NCBI GenBank assembly: GCA_009731375.1 | Contig: BJOX01000005.1 | Span: forward strand, 473,563 to 502,823 | DNA: 29,261 nt | Source of the DNA: Paulinella micropora | Taxonomy: Eukaryota > Cercozoa > Imbricatea > Euglyphida | Direction of reading: 5' to 3' | Shown here: positions 20,763 through 29,261 of the stretch, piece by piece | Layout of the letters: every line of letters begins with the position of its first letter | How positions within the stretch are numbered: position 1 is the first letter of the stretch | The notes under the pieces: generated by a model | The model's input: the letters and a program-made list of their open reading frames with translations, nothing else | Databases searched by the model: none | Told to the model about the DNA's origin: nothing | Made by a program: the position numbers and the translations under genes

Positions 20763-20925
20763 GCTATATATATATATATATAGCTATATATATATATATA
20801 TACAATATATATATATATATATATATATATGCAAATGAATAAACACACGAAGTATATGAAAATGGACAACGCATACACAGGTGGGTCTATATATATATAC
20901 ATATATATATACATATATATATACG

Positions 20926-20957
<32 letters not shown>

Positions 20958-21016
20958 CGTATATATATCTACACACGAAGTATACGAGAATGCTCAATGC
21001 ATACACAGGTGGGTTC

Positions 21017-21067
<51 letters not shown>

Positions 21068-21277
21068 AGTTGGGTTCTGTCAAATATCCCCTATATATAT
21101 AATATAATATTATATTATATTATATTATATTATATTATATTATATTATATTATATATATATGTATATATATATGTATATATATATATATTTATATATATA
21201 TGTATATATATATATATGTATACAAAGGAATAAACAAACGAAGTATATAAAAATGCTAAATGCATATACAGGTGTAT

Positions 21278-21325
<48 letters not shown>
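20649..21325. repeat. (TA)n arrays with three copies of an AAGTATA core (family F1)
   Basis: A unique lead (GGTTTCTGTGACATAGCCC, then TCAACAGCGG) at 20650-20682. The core CACACGAAGTATA, then a CAATGCATACACAGGTG-like tail, then TTCTATA, occurs at about 20831-20890, 20971-21018 and 21222-21280. TA repeats lie between. TATC begins at 21281. Confidence 0.8.
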
Positions 21326-21326
<1 letters not shown>

Positions 21327-21370
21327 ACAGGTGCTTTCTGTCAAATATCCCCCCATGGTGGATTTCTGAC

Positions 21371-21371
<1 letters not shown>
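21326..21371. repeat. Family F2 core, copy 1
   Basis: ACAGGTGCTTTCTGTC, then AAATATCCCCCCATGG, then TGGATTTCTGACC, flanked by TATC arrays. Copies lie at 22011-22054 and 22230-22270, and a shortened relative at about 21063-21092. Confidence 0.85.
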
Positions 21372-21408
<37 letters not shown>

Positions 21409-22010
21409 CCACACTGGTTAACGAAATCAGAAGCTCCTTTTTTCTGACATTAGTCGATATTTCATCAGTTGATCTTATCACTTACTCTACGGAATGAACC
21501 AAGGCCACTTGAGGTGTCACTGACCCTCTCTTGGGCTTGATTTTTTGAAATGGGTGCCATCTGTCGACAGACAGAGAATTAGGGGATGGTGTGAGTGTGC
21601 TGGGCCCGTGGTGGGGTGCCTTATGTGTGCCTAGCCATACGCCTATAAGTCACATGCCGAAATAGCGACGGGAAGCACAATCCTGTTCCCTCAGGGTGCC
21701 CTTTCTCGCTTGTTGAGCCCGGAATAAAACCCACAGTGCTCTGTCGGTTTCAGACTGTCGATGTCACAGTCTCGAAACTCCATCTGCTTACTGGGCCCTC
21801 TGTAATGGAGGTGGGAGCTCGTTCTGCAAGGGGCGCTTATGGAACGAGCCCTGGCCCCGCCTGGTACTAGGGAGCTTTGGTATCGCCTGTATCAGTCCCT
21901 TCCGTGCAAACATCACGGCTTAGCTGGGCATCGGGTTAATACTTTACCCACAGACTTCCTGGTTGACGAAATCAGAAGCTCCTTTTTTCTGACATTAGTC
22001 GATATTTCAT
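21409..22010. repeat. Duplicated unit, copy 1, with 50-bp terminal direct repeats
   Basis: A unique-looking unit bounded by GGTTRACGAAATCAG, then AAGCTCC, then TTTTTTCTGAC at 21416-21465 and again at 21961-22010. The inner part from 21543 recurs at 26222. It contains the palindrome TCTGTCGACAGA. No long frame or recognised RNA on either strand. A non-coding part of a retroelement is possible but unproven. Confidence 0.7.
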
Positions 22011-22054
22011 ACAGGTGCTTTCTGTCAAATATCTCCCCATGGTGGATTTCTGAC

Positions 22055-22104
<50 letters not shown>

Positions 22105-22302
22105 ATCTATCTATCTATCTATTATCTATCCCATCCCGAACACATGCACAGTACACAAATTACTGTTTGATGTGAAACTGCGTTCCTTTGCAAGGACTAC
22201 ATTCCTTTTGCGATATCTCATCTATCTATACAGGTGCTTTCTGTCAAATATCCCCCCATGGTGGGTTTCTGACCATCGCGCTTTTCATGGGCGCTTGCCT
22301 GG

Positions 22303-22349
<47 letters not shown>

Positions 22350-22398
22350 ATCTATCTATCTATCTGACCATCGCGCTTTTCATGGGGGCTTGCCTGGT

Positions 22399-22476
<78 letters not shown>

Positions 22477-22495
22477 CTTTCTCTCTCTCTCTCTA

Positions 22496-22542
<47 letters not shown>

Positions 22543-22580
22543 ATATCTATCTATCTATCTATCCATCCATCCATCCATCC

Positions 22581-22649
<69 letters not shown>

Positions 22650-22716
22650 CCTACCTACCTACCTACCCACCTACCTACCTTCCTTACCATCGCGCTGTTC
22701 TTGGGCGCTTGCTTGG

Positions 22717-22768
<52 letters not shown>

Positions 22769-22918
22769 CCTACCTACCTACCTACCTACCTACCTACCTA
22801 TCTACCTATCTACCTTCCTAACCACGCCTGGTCGATATGCATACATACATACATACATACATACATACATACAGGTTGTTGGTAGCTTGAGCCTAGCCGC
22901 TCGTGTCCAGTACATGGG

Positions 22919-22994
<76 letters not shown>

Positions 22995-23000
22995 CTATTG
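22011..23000. repeat. TATC arrays with F2, G and H cores
   Basis: F2 at 22011-22054 and 22230-22270. Part of H at 22131-22220. Family G (GACCATCGCGCTTTTCATGG, then GCGCTTGCCTGG) at about 22271-22303, 22366-22398 and 22685-22717, with a 3' fragment near 22818-22836. The rest is TATC with TCCA and TACC blocks. A short CATA block lies at 22840-22872. Confidence 0.85.
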
Positions 23001-23225
23001 GTGCTCAAAACACTTGGACTAACGGCTTCCTTTTCTTTCTCTTCTTCCTTATCCTCCCACTCTCCATTCCTAGATTGCCTTTTTCTTCAACGTCCTTCCT
23101 CCTCTTCTTTTTCCAGAACACAGTCTACCCGTGATTCCCATCCCGGACACATGCACAGTACACAAATTATTGTTTGATGTGAAACTGCGTTCCTTTGCAA
23201 GGACTACATTCCTTTGCGACATCTC

Positions 23226-23226
<1 letters not shown>
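23001..23226. repeat. Family H unit, copy 2
   Basis: GTGCTCAAAACACTTGG, a pyrimidine-rich middle, and GTTTGATGTGAAACTGCG, then AAGGACTACATTCC, ending GCGACATCTCATC and entering TATC. The full unit recurs at 24683-24910, and its 3' half at 22131-22220. Confidence 0.88.
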
Positions 23227-23306
<80 letters not shown>

Positions 23307-23360
23307 ATCTATCTAATGGATGCCTATGTCTTCGGGTATGCAGAGCTGATAGACCAAACA

Positions 23361-23405
<45 letters not shown>

Positions 23406-23567
23406 GTCTATCTATCTATCTGTATCTATCTATCTGTCTATCTATCTATCTGTCTATCTGTCTATCTGTCTATCTGTCTATCTATCTAATCTATCTTATA
23501 TATCTTAAACATCTCATCTATCTCATCTATCTTACATACCTTATCTATCTTTTCTATCTTATCTATC

Positions 23568-23632
<65 letters not shown>

Positions 23633-23645
23633 GATCGATCGATCG

Positions 23646-23705
<60 letters not shown>
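23227..23705. repeat. TATC array with TCTG and CGAT variants
   Basis: TATC repeats with a unique 37-bp insert (GGATGCCTATGTCTTCGGG, then TATGCAGAGC) at about 23318-23358. A CGAT block lies at 23632-23648. Confidence 0.9.
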
Positions 23706-23706
<1 letters not shown>

Positions 23707-23764
23707 AAAGAAGAGGAGGAAGGACGTTGAAGAAAAAGGACTACATTCCTTTGCGACATCTCAT
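23706..23764. repeat. Chimeric family H fragment with an inverted half
   Basis: 23706-23737 is the reverse complement of 23080-23111. It is joined directly to 23738-23764, which matches the 3' end of H in forward sense. Confidence 0.85.
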
Positions 23765-23774
23765 CTATCTATCC

Positions 23775-23840
<66 letters not shown>

Positions 23841-23855
23841 GTATCTATCTATGTA

Positions 23856-23897
<42 letters not shown>

Positions 23898-23935
23898 CTA
23901 TCTCTCTCTATATCTATCTATATCTATCTATATCC
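23765..23935. repeat. TATC array
   Basis: Tetranucleotide repeat ending in ATATC/TCTC variants and meeting the retroelement fragment. Confidence 0.95.
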
Positions 23936-23938
23936 GGA

Positions 23939-24595
23939 TGCCATGTTGCCCTCAAACAAGGCCGTTGTACCTGGCGTCACGACTTTGTGCTCTGCACTAT
24001 TGAAGCTCCCCTTCAAAAACACATCGCGAGTCATAACAAACGCTCCCCTACAGACCAAAATGAATCAAAGTCTATGTTTGTAAAAGAGCGAGCAGAAGCC
24101 TAAGGGGCAGTCATGTCATCGTCCATCCCTGCTTGACACCGCAAACGATTGGCAGCTCCAAACCCAGTACACTGGTTCTGAGCAAGCCTTTCCTGTCCAC
24201 ATCTGTGTCACTGACCTCCGCCCAGATATTGTTGTCTGGTCATTGTCTGCCAAGAAGTGTATACTGATCGAGCTCACGTGCCCGGTCGAGGAAAAAACAT
24301 CCTTGACGCACGAGCCTACAAGACCAGCTGATACAGTGGGCTTAAATCTCAGATCGAGGACAACGGATGGACCTGCCACCTTCGATCAATCGAATGCGGG
24401 GCTCGCGGCATGGTATCGTTCTCTGTTCATCGATGTTTACGAGCCTTGGGTTTTTCCCATCCCCAATCCAAATCCCTTGGCTTCAAGCTATCGTCCTGCG
24501 TAGCTCGTTGCTCTTTTGCGATTTATCGCTCCTGTGCAGTCAAAAATTGGACTAATCTTCTTTTAGTCCGTATCGGTGACTGCATTCCGTCATAG
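23939..24595 (+). pseudogene. Degenerate C-terminal module of a retroelement polyprotein
   Basis: Three plus-strand frames together spell a conserved region found at the C-terminus of many eukaryotic retroelement reverse transcriptases. Frame 1 (23939 to about 24098): TWRHDFVLCTIEAPLQ, then SKSMFVKE. Frame 2 (about 24098-24292): LLDTANDWQLQTQYTG, FPVHICVTDLRPDIVVWS and ILIELTCPVEE. Frame 3 (about 24297-24595): YSGLKSQIEDNGWTCHLRS, ECGARGMVSFSVHRCLRALG and RCSFAIYRS. The first shift lies near 24100 and the second at the A6 run 24292-24297, where one more A would restore the frame. A TGA lies at 24329-24331. The upstream RT is absent, replaced by TATC array. The RPDIVVWS...IELT spacing resembles a PD-(D/E)XK-type nuclease core, which is inference. 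It is a 3' fragment and not functional. Recognition is from memory of the family pattern. Confidence 0.65.
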
Positions 24596-24682
24596 CCGTC
24601 CAGTGTTGCATAGCCTGGGCTAGGTCCCTTCGGGGGTTTAGGCCTCATACAATGTCATAATTGTAGCTTGCGCAAGCTTACG
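24596..24682 (+). other. Presumed 3' UTR of the retroelement fragment
   Basis: 87 bp linking the retroelement frame to family H copy 3. It contains the perfect 14-bp palindrome AGCTTGCGCAAGCT at 24665-24678. Confidence 0.45.
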
Positions 24683-24910
24683 GTGCTCAAAACACTTGGA
24701 CTAACGGCTTCCTTTTCTTTCTCTTCTTCCTTATCCTCCCCACTCTCCATTCCTAGATTGCCTTTTTCTTCAACGTCCTTCCTCCTCTTCTTTTTTCCTG
24801 AACGCAGTCTACCAGTGATTCCCATCCCGAACACATGCACAGTAAACAAATTGTTGTTTGATGTGAAACTGCGTTCATTTGCAAGGACTACATTCCTTTT
24901 GCGATATCTC
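24683..24910. repeat. Family H unit, copy 3
   Basis: Matches 23001-23226 along its full length with scattered differences. It directly follows the retroelement 3' end, so H may be the 3' tail of that element. Confidence 0.88.
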
Positions 24911-24982
24911 ATCTATCTATCTATCTATCAACCTATCTATCTATCTATTTTTCTATCTATCTATCTATCTATCTATCTATCC

Positions 24983-25029
<47 letters not shown>

Positions 25030-25139
25030 CATCTATCTCTATCTCTATCTCTCTCTATATATATATCTATCTATATCTATCTATATCTATCTATATCTAT
25101 CTATATCTATCTATACATACCTATCTCTATCTATCTCTA

Positions 25140-25188
<49 letters not shown>

Positions 25189-25225
25189 CTCTATCTATCT
25201 CTCTATCTATCTCTCTATCTATCTC

Positions 25226-25305
<80 letters not shown>

Positions 25306-25325
25306 CCTACCTACCTACCTACCTA
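24911..25325. repeat. TATC array with CTCTAT and TATATC variants
   Basis: Tetranucleotide repeat ending in TACC at an assembly gap. Confidence 0.95.
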
Positions 25326-25335
25326 NNNNNNNNNN
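25326..25335. other. Assembly gap (10 N)
   Basis: Ten N characters. The true length is probably unknown. Confidence 0.98.
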
Positions 25336-25516
25336 GGTTTGATCCAGATGGACAATAGTGGAGAAGCACAGGTATGTATGTATGTATGTTTATATTTATA
25401 TATATATGTATATATGTATGTAATGTATGTATGTATGTACGTATGTATGTATGTATGTATGTATGTATGTATGTATCCACGTGTCCAACGCACTTCCATC
25501 AGCCTCTCCACCTACC

Positions 25517-25547
<31 letters not shown>

Positions 25548-25574
25548 TGTATGTATGTATTTATGTAATGTAGG

Positions 25575-25605
<31 letters not shown>

Positions 25606-26026
25606 TGTATGCATGTATGTGTAATGTATGTAATATATGTATGTATGTATGTAATGTACGTATGTATGTATGTATGTATGTATGTAATGTAATGTAATGT
25701 ATGTATGTATGTATGTATGTTTATATGTATGTAATGTATGTATGTGTGTAATGTATGTAATGTATGTAATGTATGTAATGTATGAATGTATGTATGTATG
25801 TATGTATGTATGTAATGTATGTAATGTATGTAATGTATGTAATGTATGTATGTATGTATGTGTGTATGTAATGTATGTAATGTATGTAATGTATGTAATG
25901 TATGTATGTATGTATGTATGTAATGTGTATGTATGTATGTATGTATGTAATGTATGTAATGTATGTAATGTATGTAATGTATGTAATGTATGTAATGTAT
26001 GTAATGTATGTATGCATGTCTGTATG

Positions 26027-26057
<31 letters not shown>

Positions 26058-26143
26058 TGTATGTAATGTATGTAATGTATGTAATGTATGTATGTATGTA
26101 TGTATGTATGTATGCAGGGGTTGTTTCTCTCAGTCTACACTAT
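25336..26143. repeat. Unique core, (GTAT)n/(GTAATGTAT)n array, and GCAGGGGTTGT core
   Basis: The lead 25336-25370 ends AGAAGCACAG and GTAT starts at once. A unique insert lies at 25477-25518 (CACGTGTCCAACGCACTTCC and more). A nonamer GTAATGTAT dominates 25680-26090. The core GCAGGGGTTGT, then TTCTCTCAGTCTACAC, at 26113-26143 recurs at 26752-26784. Confidence 0.88.
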
Positions 26144-26144
26144 G

Positions 26145-26221
<77 letters not shown>
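26144..26221. repeat. TATC array
   Basis: Tetranucleotide repeat between the GCAGGGGTTGT core and the second copy of the duplicated unit. Confidence 0.95.
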
Positions 26222-26224
<3 letters not shown>

Positions 26225-26680
26225 TGAAATGGGTGCCATCTGTCGACAGACAGGGATGGTGTGGGTGTGCTGGGCCCGTGGTGGGGTGCCTTATGTGTGC
26301 CTAGCCATACGCCTATAAGTCACATGCCGAAATAGCGACGGGAAGCACAATCCTGTTCCCTCAGGGTGCCCTTTCTCGCTTGTTGAGCCCGGAATAAAAC
26401 CCACAGTGCTCTGTCGGTTTATACTAGACTGTGAACAGTCTCGAAACTCCATCTGCTTACTGGGTCCTCTGTAATGGAGGTGGGAGCTCGTTCTGCAAGG
26501 GGCGCTTATGGAACGAGCCCTGGCCCCGCCTGGTACTAGGGAGGTTTGGTATTGCCTGTATCAGTCCCTTCCGTGCAAACATCACGGCTTAGCTGGGCAT
26601 CGGGTTAATACTTTACCCACAGACTTCCTTGGTTGACAAAATCAACAGCTCCTTTTTTCTGACATTAGTCGATATCTCAT
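26222..26680. repeat. Duplicated unit, copy 2
   Basis: Matches 21543-22010 with few differences: a 9-bp deletion near the start and a replaced stretch near 26420-26440. It keeps one 50-bp end repeat (26631-26680) and lacks the left one. Confidence 0.9.
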
Positions 26681-26785
26681 CTATCTATCCATCTATCTAT
26701 GTATCTATGTATGTATGCATCTATGTATGTATGTATCTATGTATGTATGTATGCAGGGGTTGTGTCTCTCTGTCTACACTACGTC

Positions 26786-26862
<77 letters not shown>

Positions 26863-26884
26863 ATCTATCTATCTATCTATATCA

Positions 26885-26959
<75 letters not shown>

Positions 26960-26993
26960 GATCTATCGATCTATCGATCTATCTGTCTATCTG

Positions 26994-27059
<66 letters not shown>

Positions 27060-27076
27060 AATCTATCAATCTATCA

Positions 27077-27118
<42 letters not shown>
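26681..27118. repeat. TATC array with GTAT and GCAGGGGTTGT core insert
   Basis: TATC flanks a short GTAT/GCAT stretch (26698-26751) and the second GCAGGGGTTGT core. CGATCTAT and TCAATCTA variants are clustered. Confidence 0.93.
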
Positions 27119-27355
27119 NNNNNNNNNNNNNNNNNNNNNNNNNNNNNNNNNNNNNNNNNNNNNNNNNNNNNNNNNNNNNNNNNNNNNNNNNNNNNNNNNN
27201 NNNNNNNNNNNNNNNNNNNNNNNNNNNNNNNNNNNNNNNNNNNNNNNNNNNNNNNNNNNNNNNNNNNNNNNNNNNNNNNNNNNNNNNNNNNNNNNNNNNN
27301 NNNNNNNNNNNNNNNNNNNNNNNNNNNNNNNNNNNNNNNNNNNNNNNNNNNNNNN
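27119..27355. other. Assembly gap (237 N)
   Basis: N run inside the TATC array. Confidence 0.98.
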
Positions 27356-28234
<879 letters not shown>

Positions 28235-28281
28235 CGGGGGGGATGCAGAGGGCCAGCTGCGTAGTGCTCCGGCCTAAAACC

Positions 28282-28291
28282 NNNNNNNNNN
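28282..28291. other. Assembly gap (10 N)
   Basis: Ten N characters within the island. Confidence 0.98.
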
Positions 28292-28575
28292 CCAAACCCC
28301 CTATAATGACGGTTTTGTGTCCGCCGTTAATCGCATGCAGCGCAAGGGCTAAACAGGCAACCAACTCCTGACCATGGCTGATGAAGTCGGGGCGTGATGC
28401 AAAGGGTTGATGAAGTCGGGGTTGTAGAAGGTAACTCACAACGAGCGTGAACTCCTGAAACCTCGACTTGTTCATGGCATCATCTCCTTAGGGCACACGC
28501 TCCTGGGGAGTGTTCTAGTGTTGTCCCGTATAGTTCAAAAGGGCTCGGCTACCTTTCGGCTTGAACTGGGCACAG

Positions 28576-28606
28576 ACACCAACCACAGCGAGACAGTGGT
28601 TGGTGT
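28576..28606. other. Perfect 11-bp hairpin with 9-nt loop
   Basis: ACACCAACCAC and GTGGTTGGTGT enclose AGCGAGACA. Confidence 0.85.
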
Positions 28607-28701
28607 GCAGCTTGGCCGGTGCTGAAAGTTCTTGTCCGGGGGTAGTATAGGAGGCCATGGCTTTTCAAGCTAAGCCACGCCCATAGATTAAACATTAAAC
28701 A

Positions 28702-29261
<560 letters not shown>

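Larger units (their letters stand above)
28235..28701. other. Unique island with gap and hairpin, no gene recognised
   Basis: 467 bp including a 10-N gap (28282-28291). It holds a repeated TGATGAAGTCGGGG (28379-28392 and 28409-28422) and a perfect 11-bp stem, 28576-28586 with 28596-28606. An 84-codon minus-strand frame crosses the gap and has no recognised domain. Retroelement untranslated sequence is a possibility. Confidence 0.6.

Noticed and set aside
21543-21960. Ribosomal RNA or tRNA in the duplicated unit
   Set aside because: No tRNA cloverleaf or recognisable rRNA core could be found by eye. Left as unknown non-coding.
24116-24912. Minus-strand frames of 85-87 codons near the retroelement fragment
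   Set aside because: No domain. The plus strand carries the conserved module across three frames.
28379-28422. Hammerhead ribozyme or C/D snoRNA suggested by CTGATGA
   Set aside because: The required GAAA core and flanking stems of a hammerhead, and a D box with a terminal stem, are not seen in suitable positions.

Overview
This is a eukaryotic scaffold fragment. The evidence is a gene with GT-AG introns, a tyrosine-recombinase retrotransposon, non-LTR-type retroelement remains, three assembly gaps, and about 19.5 kb of microsatellite-dominated DNA. I cannot name the organism. A repeat-rich protist or alga is a plausible guess, no more.

Layout. (1) 1-1615 (+): the 3' part of a spliced gene for a beta-class N6/N4 amino-methyltransferase with an acidic/basic linker and a Cys/His-rich C-terminus. 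An 18-bp palindrome (ACTTTTATGCATAAAAGT) lies in two of its introns and recurs, once degenerate and once perfect, downstream of the stop. (2) 2127-9149 (-): a nearly complete but mutated retrotransposon of the DIRS order. It carries gag with two CCHC knuckles, reverse transcriptase with YADD, RNase H, and a tyrosine recombinase with R, HxxR and Y. The ends read A1-ORFs-B1-A2-B2, the split-direct-repeat layout of PAT/kangaroo/Ngaro-like elements. Several frameshifts and stops suggest a dead copy, or in part assembly errors at homopolymers. (3) 9150-9720: unique DNA with no recognisable gene. (4) About 9720-29261: long arrays of CATA/GTAT, TATC, TGAA/TTCA, TA, GTAAT, ACGTC/ACGTT and GTACG. They are interrupted by short unique cores that recur as higher-order repeats (families A to H here). 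Within this part lie a degenerate retroelement C-terminal module (23939-24595), a roughly 0.45-kb unit present twice (21.5 and 26.2 kb), and a 0.47-kb island at 28.2 kb with an 11-bp perfect hairpin.

The genes do not form a pathway. The methyltransferase is probably a host gene, and the element sits downstream of it. The most unusual observations are the intronic palindrome family, the split repeats of the element, and a consistent tendency of unique cores to be bounded by AG on the left and GGTA/GTAA on the right where they meet the microsatellites, so that they resemble tiny exons between microsatellite introns. The very long open frames in the repeat zone are by-products of stop-free tetranucleotide repeats and are not annotated as genes.
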